The notes: generated from the sequence alone by a model not told the origin. Shown: positions 53,348 through 63,376, counted from the stretch's first letter. The stretch: 64,000 nt of DNA from CBDCWO01 sp965223405 (GCA_965223405.1 CBDCWO010000006.1:1674001-1738000); one strand, 5' to 3'. Made by a program: numbers and translations.

Positions 53348-55789
53348 ATGAAATTTCTCACTGTTCTTGTGCTTATAATGATTTGTGGTATCAGTTACGG
53401 AGGTAACCCTGATCGTGAGTTAATACCTAAAGAACTTAATGCTTTTCGAACCGAAGTACCAATAGTCATTGACGGCCTTCTTAACGAATCATCTTGGCAA
53501 GAAGCCGAAATAGCCACTCATTTCACTCAATCACAACCAAATCCCGGCAGTACTCCTACTTTTCCGACCATTGTACGAGTTATTTATGATGATAACGCGA
53601 TCTACATTGGAGCTTATATGAAAGATCCTTCACCCGATAGTATCGCTCAGGAAATTAGCGAACGTGATGATTTTGGAAACACCGACTGGTTTGGGGTACT
53701 CGTTGACACGTATAAAAGTGGAATCAATGCCCACTCGTTTGCTGTGACTCCGGCAGGTGTGCAATTAGATGCACGAGTAGAAAGTGATGGTGACGATGAT
53801 GAAGAGTGGGATGCGGTCTGGGAAAGTCACACAGTCATTACTCAAGATGGATGGATAGCCGAAATCAAAATACCTTACAGTGCTTTGAGGTTTCCCAAGA
53901 CAGAAAATCAAACCTGGTATATCAATTTTGGTCGCGAAATCAGAAGGTTTCGGGAAGAATCATTTTGGAATCCGATTGATCCACAAATCGATCAAATGCT
54001 AATACAAAGTGGTATTCTAAAGGGCCTTTCGGATATATCGCCACCATTGCGGCTCAACGCATTACCATTTATCGCTGTATATGGTGAAAATTATTATGAT
54101 AAAAACAGCAGTCCTCGAAGTGCATGGGGTAGATCTATCAATGGAGGAATGGATGTAAAACTAGGGATAAACGAATCATTCACTCTGGACATGACGTTAA
54201 TTCCCGATTTTGGACAGGTACAATCCGATAACCAGGTTCTCAATTTATCTCCCTTTGAAGTAGAATTTGATGAAAATCGTCAGTTTTTTACAGAGGGTAC
54301 GGAGATTTTTTCGAAAGGAGATCTGTTCTACTCCCGAAGAATTGGTTCGAGACCACTGCATCGTCACGAAGTGGGAGATAAATTAAAAGAAGGAGAAACG
54401 ATCGTAGACAATCCCCGCGAATCGCAGTTATACAATGCAACTAAAATATCAGGAAGAACCAAAAAGGGAATGGGAATCGGCATATTTAATGCCATTGTAG
54501 GTCGATCGCATGCCACAATTCGAAAATCCAATGGTGAAGAATATGCTATTAATACCAATCCACTGACCAATTATTCTGTGGTTGCAGTTGATCAACTTTT
54601 AAAGAATAATTCATTTGTTTCACTGATTAATACCAATGTATATCGTGAAGGTCAGGATTACGAGGCCAATGTAACTGGAGTTGTATTTGGCCTAAACGAT
54701 AGAAGCAACACCTATTCATTCAAAGGATCGGGAATAATAAGTCAAAAATATTTTACCGTCCAGGACCATTTTGACAAAGCCTATAACCTTGAAATAGAAA
54801 AAACCTCAGGAACCTGGCAATGGAATCTGGAATACAACTATGAAGGACCGGAATACGATATCCGAGATTTGGGCTTTCAATATAACAACAATGAAAAATC
54901 ATTGCGAGCACGACTTTCTTATAACAAATACGAGAGTTTTGGTCCCTTTAATCGCTTGGGAATAAGTTTATACTCAAGATATCAGCGTTTGGCCCGGCCC
55001 GATGCATTCAATGATTTTAATATTTTCTTGAGATCCTTTGTACGAACTAAAACATTTTGGGGCCTTGGACTATTTTTACGTTGGGAACCGGTTCAGACCT
55101 TTGATTATTTTGAACCACGAACCACAGATTTCTCATTATACTACACCTATCCCAAAAATTTCATGATAGGTAGCTTTGTGTCTTCTAATTTCAATAAGAA
55201 ACTTGCATTTTCTTTCGACATTACTCACCGCACATTCAGTGAAACAGGTCGCAGCAGTCTGGAATATGAAATCGAGCCCCGATTTCGTCTGAACAATAAA
55301 TGGTCTTTGTTTTATTCATTGGAAAATTCAGTTGACAAAAATGATATAGGTTATGTTACCTCACAAGAGGGTAATAAGGTATTTGGCCGTCGAGATCGAA
55401 ATACGGTAATAAATTTTGTACGCACCAATTACGCATTTAACAACAAGTCAACAGTCTCTTTCCGGTTGAGACACTATTGGTCACAAGTCGAATACAATCG
55501 TTATTCCTTTTTACAGGAAGATGGATCTCTGATAACCACGAATTACGAGGGAAATCCCAATGCCAATTTCAACGCCTTTACAATTGATATGGTCTACCGA
55601 TGGCGATTCGCACCGGGTAGTGATATTTATTTAGTTTGGAAAAATTCAATCTTTAGCGAAGGGGATGAATTAAGTGCGGGCTACCTGGATAACATCAATG
55701 GATTACTCAATCATCCCATGTCTAATAGTTTTTCTCTTAAGTGCGTGTATTTCTTGGATTATGCATCGCTGATTAAAAAGAGAGTGTGA
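53348..55789 (+). CDS. CBM9-like / DUF5916 outer-membrane protein
   Basis: 813 residues with a signal peptide (MKFLTVLVLIMICGISYG). Residues about 30-220 are a carbohydrate-binding CBM9-type module (VPIVIDGLLNESSWQEAEIATHF, then IYIGAYMKDP, WIAEIKIPYSALRFPK). The rest is the DUF5916 region, rich in alternating aromatic strands (NQTWYINFGREIRRFREESFW, TLDMTLIPDFGQVQSDNQVLNLSPFEV) that fit an outer-membrane barrel, ending in a long strand series. No T9SS sorting domain. In the phylum such genes sit near peptidases or sugar uptake genes; here no such partner is present. Substrate unknown. Confidence 0.8.
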   Translation: MKFLTVLVLIMICGISYGGNPDRELIPKELNAFRTEVPIVIDGLLNESSWQEAEIATHFTQSQPNPGSTPTFPTIVRVIYDDNAIYIGAYMKDPSPDSIAQEISERDDFGNTDWFGVLVDTYKSGINAHSFAVTPAGVQLDARVESDGDDDEEWDAVWESHTVITQDGWIAEIKIPYSALRFPKTENQTWYINFGREIRRFREESFWNPIDPQIDQMLIQSGILKGLSDISPPLRLNALPFIAVYGENYYDKNSSPRSAWGRSINGGMDVKLGINESFTLDMTLIPDFGQVQSDNQVLNLSPFEVEFDENRQFFTEGTEIFSKGDLFYSRRIGSRPLHRHEVGDKLKEGETIVDNPRESQLYNATKISGRTKKGMGIGIFNAIVGRSHATIRKSNGEEYAINTNPLTNYSVVAVDQLLKNNSFVSLINTNVYREGQDYEANVTGVVFGLNDRSNTYSFKGSGIISQKYFTVQDHFDKAYNLEIEKTSGTWQWNLEYNYEGPEYDIRDLGFQYNNNEKSLRARLSYNKYESFGPFNRLGISLYSRYQRLARPDAFNDFNIFLRSFVRTKTFWGLGLFLRWEPVQTFDYFEPRTTDFSLYYTYPKNFMIGSFVSSNFNKKLAFSFDITHRTFSETGRSSLEYEIEPRFRLNNKWSLFYSLENSVDKNDIGYVTSQEGNKVFGRRDRNTVINFVRTNYAFNNKSTVSFRLRHYWSQVEYNRYSFLQEDGSLITTNYEGNPNANFNAFTIDMVYRWRFAPGSDIYLVWKNSIFSEGDELSAGYLDNINGLLNHPMSNSFSLKCVYFLDYASLIKKRV

Positions 55790-55970
55790 TATCCCATCCC
55801 CTTATAACCAATTATTGAGCAAAGCGCAATCTGAGAAGAATAGCACCTATCCCTCATCCACTCCAAGGAAAATCAATAACCTCTGACGGTTTTCATTTTA
55901 ACCCAATATTAAGAATTATCCGCTCTTAATTTTCGTCATCCTTGTAAACTATTATCATAAAATGGTTACT

Positions 55971-56663
55971 ATGAAAACGATAAATTTTGGAATAATTTTA
56001 TTAGTATTTTTCCTTTTTGGATGTGAAAAATACGAAGGAAATTTGGTCCAAGTGACTATTGATCCCGATCCTTTTACCGAAATAAATGTAAAGGCAAATG
56101 CCAAGATCTTCCTGGAACAAGGACCCTATTTCTCTATCGTTGTAGAAGGATACGAAACTTTTATCGACGACTACCTTTTTAATGTGAATGATGAAACACT
56201 TTGGATAACGCAGTTCAATGGGAGACAAAGAAGAGGGACCAAAATATATATTACCATTCCGGATTTGTGGCTATTAGAAAATCAAGGCTCGGCCGATATC
56301 ACCTACATAAATCGCATGACCCTAAATCATGATTTAATTGTAATCAACGATGGAAATGGTGATTTAAACCTTTCACTGGATGTACATAATCTGTACTTGG
56401 AAATGTTTGGCAGCGGCAATATCTGGATTGATGGCTTTGTCAATTATCAGGAAATCGATATCAACGGTTCCGGAGATTATGAAGGTTACAACCTGGATAG
56501 CTATGAAGCCAGGATTCGAATTTTTGGATCTGGTGATGCTCACGTATGGGTCCAAAGTTACTTATACGCCAAGATTCGTGGAAGCGGAGATCTCTATTAT
56601 CAAGGGTTTCCCCTTGTTGATTATTCGATCCTGGGGTCTGGAGATATAATTGATATGAACTAA
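55971..56663 (+). CDS. GIN-domain (DUF2807) lipoprotein
   Basis: 230 residues from the ATG at 55971 (an ATG at 55962 is also possible). Lipobox LFGC (Cys about residue 18) after MKTINFGIILLVFF. A DUF2807 beta-helix-like domain follows, with GSGD turns (MFGSGNIWIDG, INGSGDYEGY, IFGSGDAHVWV, IRGSGDLYYQG, ILGSGDIIDMN). A relative of the 486-1205 protein but lipid-anchored. Function unknown, probably surface or periplasmic. Confidence 0.82.
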   Translation: MKTINFGIILLVFFLFGCEKYEGNLVQVTIDPDPFTEINVKANAKIFLEQGPYFSIVVEGYETFIDDYLFNVNDETLWITQFNGRQRRGTKIYITIPDLWLLENQGSADITYINRMTLNHDLIVINDGNGDLNLSLDVHNLYLEMFGSGNIWIDGFVNYQEIDINGSGDYEGYNLDSYEARIRIFGSGDAHVWVQSYLYAKIRGSGDLYYQGFPLVDYSILGSGDIIDMN

Positions 56664-56665
56664 AG

Positions 56666-56747
56666 GAGTATGGAGTATTGAGATATGAGTATTGAGATAT
56701 GAGTATTGAGTATTGAGAATTGAGTATTGAGAATTGAGTATTGAGAG
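56666..56747. repeat. Imperfect GAGTATTGAGAATT-type tandem repeat
   Basis: About six degenerate 7-14-bp units, e.g. GAGTATTGAGATAT at 56673-56686 and 56687-56700, then GAGTATTGAGAATTGAGTATTGAG-like. It follows the GIN lipoprotein stop directly. Confidence 0.8.
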
Positions 56748-57069
56748 GTAGTAGGTAGATATCAGAAAACAGACTTTCCTTACTAATAATTCTTGAGTCT
56801 GATACCCTTGAAACCTGACACCCTTGACACCCGTCAGCACAAGCTTCGCTGTCAGCATTTAGGTGTAAGTACTTTACGCTCTTGAATCGTTTATAAGTAG
56901 CTAATGCTGATCGAGGGCAAATTGTTTGAGTCCTGACTTTTAATGTCTGTTATCTGCTATCTGATGTCTGACCTATGACTTCTGTCCAATGATTTCTTTT
57001 GTGTAACTATAATAAATTCTATTTCTTTGGGTTAATAATTTATTGGGTAATAAGTTAAAGCTCTGGAGT
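56748..57069. other. Low-complexity intergenic region
   Basis: 322 bp. Two more short repeat types: CCTTGAAACC/CCTTGACACC near 56802-56832, and a CTGnnATCTG-type series (ATGTCTGTTATCTGCTATCT... ) around 56942-56985. No coding region seen. It separates the GIN lipoprotein from the DUF1800 gene. Confidence 0.5.
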
Positions 57070-58854
57070 ATGCGATACTTTACTACCCAATTTATGACCA
57101 GATGCCCACTATTTTTACTTTGTTTATTTATCACTGCAGGATCCCTGTCTCAAAATTATATTGATTATGTAGGGGCCGGCCACCTGCGTGGGGTAACCAT
57201 AACCACCAGTCACGATACGGCCAGCAAAAATGGATTACAAACCGGTAGTGGAGAAGGATTAATGCCAGATCTGGAAGCCGCTAGTCGGTTTTTAGCCCAG
57301 GCAACCTTAGGGGCCGACTATGAAACCATCGAAAGTGTTGCCCAGATGGGTATATCCGCTTGGTTGGACAATCAATTTAGCCTACCTGTACATCACCTTG
57401 AACCCTACATCGATGCTTTGGTTCAGATGCGTATTGATTCATTCAATGCCAATGGTGAAACCTACGATGATAGTAAACCTGGAAACCTCTTCCGGTTTTC
57501 CTGGTGGCAAAAAGTGATGACCGCTCCGGATATCCTGAGGCATCGGATTGCCTTGGCTTTAAGTGAAATCCTGGTCGTTTCAGAATTTTCAGATTTTGGC
57601 CATATTGCCTATGCTCTAGGCAACTATTATGACATATTAAGCGATCATGCTTTTGGTAATTACCGGGATTTACTTTTGGATGTTACCCTCAGTCAAACCA
57701 TGGGCCAGTATCTAAGTCATTGGCGCAATCCCAAAACGGATACGATAGCCAACAGTTTTCCGGATGAGAACTATGCCCGGGAATTTCAGCAGTTGTTTTC
57801 AATCGGTCTTTATATGCTTAATCAGGATGGTACACGACAGACCGATGGTGGAGGAAACTGGATTCCTACTTATAGCAACACAGAAATTATTGAGTTTGCC
57901 AAAATATTTACCGGGCTGGGAACAGGAGGTACCAATTCCAATTTTTGGTGGTGGCAGAGCGAAGATTTTCAGTATCCTATGAAAATGTTTGAGGATTATC
58001 ATGAACCTGGTGAAAAGTATTTACATAATCATACCGTGATGGGAGGCCAAACCGGTATGCAAGATATAGCCGAGGCCATCGATAATCTTTTCAATCATCC
58101 CAATGTCGGACCTTTTATTGGTCGATTACTGATCCAAAGGCTGGTAAAGTCCAATCCTTCCAAGGAATACATCTCACGGGTCGCAGGAGCATTTAATGAT
58201 AATGGATCCGGAATCAGAGGTGACATGAAGGCGGTAATCAAAGCAATACTTTTAGATGAAGAAGCACGGGATTGTTCTTGGATGCAAGATCCTGCCCATG
58301 GCATGTTGCGAGAGCCGATAGTACGTTATGCACATATTTGTCGTGCTCTAAATGCCAGCAGCCCAGCCGGAGACTACCACAATAGTACCTACTGGATGAT
58401 GGTAGAAGTAAAACAAAGGCCTCTAGGTTCACCAAGTGTTTTCAATTTTTTTCTACCGGACCACCAACCCAAAGGTCCGATCAAAGATCTCGATTTGGTA
58501 GCTCCTGAATTTCAGATTGTAGACGCTTCCTCATCGATTGGTTATATCAACCAGGTCTACCGTTGGTCGAGGTATACCAACGGAATTATGGATATCAATT
58601 CACTCTATGGGCCCTGGTATAATTTTACTCCTGACCATTATGTCAATCCGGATATCTCTGATGAAGTGACCATCGCAAACGATGTAAATGCTTTACTCAA
58701 TCGTCTGGATATTATTTTTACCTATGGCAATATGTCACAAGGCACCAGAGATTTGATCTATAATGCCGTAAACTCTTTAAGTGACCCTACCGACCGGGTA
58801 GATCTGGCCATTTACCTGATTATGATTTCTCCGGATTACTGTGTAATGAAATAA
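57070..58854 (+). CDS. DUF1800 domain-containing exported protein
   Basis: 594 residues from the ATG at 57070 (the frame opens with TTG at 57043; the signal is FLLCLFITAGSLSQ). The DUF1800 region starts EAASRFLAQATLGADYETIE (about residue 65) and includes WWQKVMTAPDILRHRIALALSEILVVSE, NYAREFQQLFSIGLYMLNQDGT, VMGGQTGMQDIAEAIDNLFNHPNVGPFIGRLLIQRLV in pieces, and LGSPSVFNFFLPDHQPKGP. DUF1800 proteins are secreted and regularly occur beside DUF1501 proteins, as here (5-bp gap). No function is established; no T9SS sorting domain is present. Confidence 0.9.
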   Translation: MRYFTTQFMTRCPLFLLCLFITAGSLSQNYIDYVGAGHLRGVTITTSHDTASKNGLQTGSGEGLMPDLEAASRFLAQATLGADYETIESVAQMGISAWLDNQFSLPVHHLEPYIDALVQMRIDSFNANGETYDDSKPGNLFRFSWWQKVMTAPDILRHRIALALSEILVVSEFSDFGHIAYALGNYYDILSDHAFGNYRDLLLDVTLSQTMGQYLSHWRNPKTDTIANSFPDENYAREFQQLFSIGLYMLNQDGTRQTDGGGNWIPTYSNTEIIEFAKIFTGLGTGGTNSNFWWWQSEDFQYPMKMFEDYHEPGEKYLHNHTVMGGQTGMQDIAEAIDNLFNHPNVGPFIGRLLIQRLVKSNPSKEYISRVAGAFNDNGSGIRGDMKAVIKAILLDEEARDCSWMQDPAHGMLREPIVRYAHICRALNASSPAGDYHNSTYWMMVEVKQRPLGSPSVFNFFLPDHQPKGPIKDLDLVAPEFQIVDASSSIGYINQVYRWSRYTNGIMDINSLYGPWYNFTPDHYVNPDISDEVTIANDVNALLNRLDIIFTYGNMSQGTRDLIYNAVNSLSDPTDRVDLAIYLIMISPDYCVMK

Positions 58855-58859
58855 CTATT

Positions 58860-60260
58860 ATGACTAAAAGACTTAATCGCCGACAATTTTTAGGACAGGC
58901 AAGCTGCGCTGCAGTTGGATCCACTACCTTTTTATCAACCTTAGCGCACCTATGTATGACCAACAGTGCAGCGGCCAAGCCTGCAGCTATCCAAGGAGAT
59001 TATAAAGCTCTGGTGTGCATATTATTAGCCGGAGGTATAGACTCTCATAATTTACTGGTTCCAAGTGGAAATCCGGAATATACCGAGTACAGCACCATAC
59101 GTTCGAACTTAGCCATCCCCCAAGGTCAATTATTAGGAATCAACCCAATTACCGGCGATGGAAAAAGTTATGGTATTCATCCTAATGCGTTGGAAATACA
59201 ACAGCTTTTTGAATCCCAGGACCTGGCATGGATTGTCAATGTGGGATCCCTGGTGGAGCCTACCGATAAAAATCAGTACGAAAATAATTTAACTACCCTA
59301 CCCCTGGGATTGTTTTCTCATTCCGATCAAATCAAGCACTGGCAGACGTCAATTCCGCAGTCTCGTAATGTAACGGGATGGGGTGGAAGAATGGCCGATA
59401 TGCTCTCTGAATTAAATACCAAGCAAAATGTATCAATGAATATTTCACTTTCTGGGGACAACATTTTTCAGACTGGTAAAGAAGCACTGGCTTATTCTAT
59501 AAAAAACTATGATAATGGCAGTTCCGGTATCACTGGATACAATGGCCCCTGGAGTTTTAATCAGGCACTTACTCCCGCTGTCAATAGTATGCTCACCCAA
59601 CAGTATGCCAACCTTATGGAACTGACTTATCGGGATATTGTCATTAATGCCCAGGAAGTTCATGAAGAGTTTAGTGGAGCTCTTGCCAATTCTTTTACAT
59701 TTACTACCTCTTTCCCTGATAATTCCTTTTCTGATAGTCTTAAAATGATTGCTCGCACTATTTCTGTAAACCAAACACTGGGGATGAACCGGATGATATT
59801 TTTTCTGAATTACGGAGGTTGGGATCATCACGACAATTTATTGACCCAGCAACAAAATATGCTACCAATTCTGTCCCAGGGATTAAAAGCTTTTTATGAT
59901 AGCTTAGGAGAAATAAATATGCAGGATAACGTAACTACTTTTTCCATTTCTGATTTTGGACGTACCCTTACTTCGAATGGAAATGGTAGTGATCATGCCT
60001 GGGCGGGTAACCATTTTGTATTGGGCGGCGCTGTTAAAGGCAAAGAGATGTATGGTACATATCCTGATCTGGTGGAAGGAGGATCTCTTGACCTGGGGCG
60101 GGGTAGAATTATTCCAACTGCTTCAGCTGATGAATATTTTGCCGAGCTTGCCTTATGGTTCGGAGTACCGAAAGCAGATCTCGATTTGGTGTTACCTAAT
60201 ATTACCAATTTCTATTCGCTTTCTTCTAATGAAATGCCGATGGGATTTATGAATGTCTAA
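58860..60260 (+). CDS. DUF1501 domain-containing exported protein (Tat signal)
   Basis: 466 residues. Starts with a Tat signal (RLNRRQFLGQASCAAVGS). The body is DUF1501, an alkaline-phosphatase/sulfatase-superfamily-like domain: LVCILLAGGIDSHNLLVP, LGLFSHSDQIKHWQTS, FFLNYGGWDHHDNLL, TFSISDFGRTLTSNGNGSDHAWAGNHFVLGG. The His and Asp clusters suggest a metal site, although the classical sulfatase nucleophile (Cys/Ser) is not evident. The gene begins 5 bp after DUF1800 and is followed directly by the beta-helix gene, so the three make one transcript. Substrate unknown. Confidence 0.9.
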   Translation: MTKRLNRRQFLGQASCAAVGSTTFLSTLAHLCMTNSAAAKPAAIQGDYKALVCILLAGGIDSHNLLVPSGNPEYTEYSTIRSNLAIPQGQLLGINPITGDGKSYGIHPNALEIQQLFESQDLAWIVNVGSLVEPTDKNQYENNLTTLPLGLFSHSDQIKHWQTSIPQSRNVTGWGGRMADMLSELNTKQNVSMNISLSGDNIFQTGKEALAYSIKNYDNGSSGITGYNGPWSFNQALTPAVNSMLTQQYANLMELTYRDIVINAQEVHEEFSGALANSFTFTTSFPDNSFSDSLKMIARTISVNQTLGMNRMIFFLNYGGWDHHDNLLTQQQNMLPILSQGLKAFYDSLGEINMQDNVTTFSISDFGRTLTSNGNGSDHAWAGNHFVLGGAVKGKEMYGTYPDLVEGGSLDLGRGRIIPTASADEYFAELALWFGVPKADLDLVLPNITNFYSLSSNEMPMGFMNV

Positions 60261-61883
60261 ATGATCACTATGAAAAAACAGTTAGCAGTTCTTATTATCT
60301 TTATAATGATCAATTCTATCCGGATCAACAGTCAATGCCTTACCGATGCTCATTCCAATTACCCGGCGGATCAATGGTTGTCCTGCAATCTGCAAACCAA
60401 TCCGAATCCGACCCGGGGAAATACTCACTGGATCATGTATGATCTCGGACAAAGCTATACCCTGCTGGAATCATACATCTGGAATTACAATGCCTCAGGC
60501 AATACCGACAAGGGGTTTAAGAATGTGATAATAGATTACTCCCTCGATGGAACCAACTGGACGGAATGGGGTACGATGCTTTTTCCTCAGGCTAGCGGTA
60601 TATCAGACTATACCGGGTTTGCCGGACCGGATTTTTCCTCTACTAATGCTCGCTATGTACTATATACAGCAATTGATGGATGGACAGGCACTCCTACTTG
60701 CTTAGGATTAGGGGAGGTAAAAATATTCGTTAAAAATTGTTCCCGAATGGCAATAGATACCTTGGTTTTGTCGCACGCTACCTGCAACACCGGAGCTGAC
60801 GGAAGCATCGAAGTGATGGGAAAAGGGGGGTTAGAACCCTATACGTTCAGTTGGTCCAACAGCAGTACCACTAGTCAAATCAGTAACCTTACTGCAGGAG
60901 AATACATTGTGACCATTACAGATCAGAACAATTGTACGGTTACACAGGCAATAACTATTACTCAACCCACATCACCGGGCATCACCTGTTTGGAAAACGA
61001 TACCATTGGGGTTGATATCCTTTGTCAGGCCATTATTCCGGATTATCGTGATTTGGTATCTGTTTTTACCTGTGGCTATACCCTTATCCAGATCCCGAAT
61101 CCCGGAGACACCATCATGGGATGTGGTATCGATACGACCATCCAAATCATAGCCACTTATGGCGCCGGACAACCGGATACTTGTACTTTTCTATTGACTA
61201 CGGAAGATCGTATATGCTGTCCCCTTGGAAACGATTCCATACTGTATGTAAACCATTTGGCGGCAGGGAAAAACACCGGACTAAGTTGGTCTGATGCTGC
61301 GACCAATGTGCAGAAAGCACTAACCGTAGCCTTGTCGTGCCCTACTATCCGGGAAGTATGGGTATCCCAGGGCGAATATTATACCTCCAAGAATTTGGAT
61401 CGCAGCGATTCATTTCATTTTCTGAGTAGCTTGAGATGGTATGGGGGATTCACGGGAGCAGAGTCTTTGTTGTCACAACGCAATCATGTGACTAACGTAA
61501 CCAAGCTCAGTGGGGATATTGGCACTAAGGGCAGTCTTTTAGACAACGCTATGCATGTTTTATACCTGGGTGATGGAATAGACAATCTGATGTTGGATGG
61601 ATTCACCATCGAGGCTGGGATGGCAGATGGCGGAGGCATTCATTCGCAGGGATCCGGATTACTGAATGAAGGAGGAATTGTACTCAGGAATATTATAATC
61701 CAAAACTGTACCGGCATGGATGACGGACAGATCATATTGAATGAAGGCAGTAATTCCAATCTAACCCTGGACAATTGTACCATCTACTTCGCGGATGAAA
61801 ACGGGGTGCCAGTCTTGAATCAAAGCGACGGCCAGGTGACGATCAAAGGGGAAGTCCGGATGATCAAGGAGGTGCAGAATTAG
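60261..61883 (+). CDS. Exported protein with F5/8C-like, SprB-repeat and beta-helix modules
   Basis: 540 residues with a signal peptide (LAVLIIFIMINSIRINS); the start may be 60261 or 60270. An F5/8 type C (discoidin)-like domain (residues 20-150, AHSNYPADQWLSCNL, then YVLYTAIDGWTGTPTCLGLGEVKI). An SprB-type repeat at about 165-240 (ATCNTGADGSIEVMGKGG, then PYTFSWSNSSTTSQISNLTAGEY). Then a beta-helix-like region (about 325-535, SGLSWSDAATNVQKALTVA-like, RWYGGFTGAESLLSQRN, DGFTIEAGMADGGGIHSQG). It ends without a T9SS sorting domain, soon after the helix begins to repeat, so it may be shortened. It starts with no gap after DUF1501. Surface attachment is inferred. Confidence 0.8.
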   Translation: MITMKKQLAVLIIFIMINSIRINSQCLTDAHSNYPADQWLSCNLQTNPNPTRGNTHWIMYDLGQSYTLLESYIWNYNASGNTDKGFKNVIIDYSLDGTNWTEWGTMLFPQASGISDYTGFAGPDFSSTNARYVLYTAIDGWTGTPTCLGLGEVKIFVKNCSRMAIDTLVLSHATCNTGADGSIEVMGKGGLEPYTFSWSNSSTTSQISNLTAGEYIVTITDQNNCTVTQAITITQPTSPGITCLENDTIGVDILCQAIIPDYRDLVSVFTCGYTLIQIPNPGDTIMGCGIDTTIQIIATYGAGQPDTCTFLLTTEDRICCPLGNDSILYVNHLAAGKNTGLSWSDAATNVQKALTVALSCPTIREVWVSQGEYYTSKNLDRSDSFHFLSSLRWYGGFTGAESLLSQRNHVTNVTKLSGDIGTKGSLLDNAMHVLYLGDGIDNLMLDGFTIEAGMADGGGIHSQGSGLLNEGGIVLRNIIIQNCTGMDDGQIILNEGSNSNLTLDNCTIYFADENGVPVLNQSDGQVTIKGEVRMIKEVQN

Positions 61884-62000
61884 TTATAGCAGGGAGCAGG
61901 GGACAGAGAGACTGGAATATGGAGACCGACCACCAGTTGGAATTGGCAAAATCTGAATCACTAATAGCACGAAGGAGCACTAAGAAGAAAACAGGACGGT

Positions 62001-62027
62001 CCTTAGTGTTACTTAGTGTCCTTAGTG
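62001..62027. repeat. Three short CTTAGTG tandem units
   Basis: CCTTAGTGTTACTTAGTGTC then CTTAGTGG, with a spaced inverse copy CACTAAG at about 61979. It overlaps the end of the DUF4185 gene by 6 bases. A common kind of intergenic repeat. Confidence 0.7.
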
Positions 62028-63374
62028 GTTAAAAATAGCCTTAACTACAATTTTTTTGGTTTTTACGTTGGATCGACCCACCATCAACTGATAAAAGTAA
62101 ATGCCGCTTTTTACTTGATTTCCCATATGGTCTTGGCCATTCCAATGTAACAAATATGAACCTGCCGGGTGGTATCTGTCAATTAAATTATAGACTACCT
62201 GACCGTTCATATTATAGATTCTGATAGAGGTATGGTTTGATTTTAATAGTTTATATCGGATTTGGGTTTCCTGATGGAAAGGATTTGGATGATTTTGATC
62301 AAGGAAATAAAGTTCAGGCATTAATTCCTGGTTTTCAATAGCAGTTGAATTTTGCTCAAACCGGACCTTCATAAGAAAAACATTATATGGGCCCCATTGG
62401 GACATTAGAAAATAGATCGTTTCCCCTTCATTTTCCATGTATATATGGTGCATGAATGCGCCATAGAGACCTGGATAGTCAGTGCCACAAACGACCTGGG
62501 ATGCGGTACTCCACGGTCCATGAGGTTGTTCGGCGTAGCGGATCTCGATACAAGCTTTGTTTTCATTCAGATACATCATGATCCACCTTTCGAGAAAGGG
62601 ATTCCATAATACCGAGAGTTCTCCCACCGGAGCTTCAATGATTTCCGTGGCATTTTCTTCACCACTTGTCCATTCGCTACCAGAATAATATTGATAGGCC
62701 GAAAGGTCCAATACTTTAGACGGAGGCACCCTGGCTATTTTAACTCCCCCAAAACGACCTGCGGGAATTCCCCAAAAATAGAGGTATCCCAAATGATCCG
62801 CTACCGTTACTTGTATAAAATTACTGTTAGGAAGTCGCTTTACTCCGGATGAGATCCATGTATTCCCATTATCGTCGGAGTAAGCAATCTCGGCATCATT
62901 TACCTGCCAATTTCCTGCCTCTAGCCATTGTTTCACCGACATGTACCATAGATACTGCCGGCTCAGAATACTCCATCCGGATGTGGGTATTTTGGTCACT
63001 TCTCCGGATCCGTCATTTTGATTATGATCGCCTTGGATAAGTGCTTTTGCATTTCCAATCGTATCCGTGATCCAACCATCAAACACGATGCCATCGGCGG
63101 CCACAGAGTCGCTGGTGAAAGCCATCGTATTTGATCTCCAGTCCCCACTAGCTCCCGGATTTCCAGGTGGACCAAAGGTATCTCCAAAAAGAAAATAGAC
63201 CTTACCATCACTGTGTAAAAACATCGATCCCAAATCCGTTCCATACACATTCACCGAACCGGTATTATTTATTGATGGTTGTCCTGTAAGTTGGGCAACT
63301 TGTTCAACAGCAACAATTTTCTGAGCAAACGACGTTTGACTAATTAGCAATATACAAAGTAAGGCATACTTCAT
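62022..63374 (-). CDS. DUF4185 T9SS-exported protein
   Basis: 450 residues with a signal peptide (MKYALLCILLISQTSFAQ). Residues about 20-345 are a DUF4185 beta-propeller-like domain (VNVYGTDLGSMFLHSDGKVYF, YFLFGDTFGPPGNPG, NTMAFTSDS, AQEIRYAEQPHGPWS-like). Relatives are found with glycan-degrading enzymes, so glycan hydrolase or binding activity is a weak inference. The last about 85 residues are a T9SS sorting domain (FLDQNHPNPFHQETQIRYKLL to NVKTKKIVV). It starts 2 bp after the RidA gene ends. Confidence 0.88.
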   Translation of the reverse strand: MKYALLCILLISQTSFAQKIVAVEQVAQLTGQPSINNTGSVNVYGTDLGSMFLHSDGKVYFLFGDTFGPPGNPGASGDWRSNTMAFTSDSVAADGIVFDGWITDTIGNAKALIQGDHNQNDGSGEVTKIPTSGWSILSRQYLWYMSVKQWLEAGNWQVNDAEIAYSDDNGNTWISSGVKRLPNSNFIQVTVADHLGYLYFWGIPAGRFGGVKIARVPPSKVLDLSAYQYYSGSEWTSGEENATEIIEAPVGELSVLWNPFLERWIMMYLNENKACIEIRYAEQPHGPWSTASQVVCGTDYPGLYGAFMHHIYMENEGETIYFLMSQWGPYNVFLMKVRFEQNSTAIENQELMPELYFLDQNHPNPFHQETQIRYKLLKSNHTSIRIYNMNGQVVYNLIDRYHPAGSYLLHWNGQDHMGNQVKSGIYFYQLMVGRSNVKTKKIVVKAIFNH

Positions 63375-63376
63375 CG

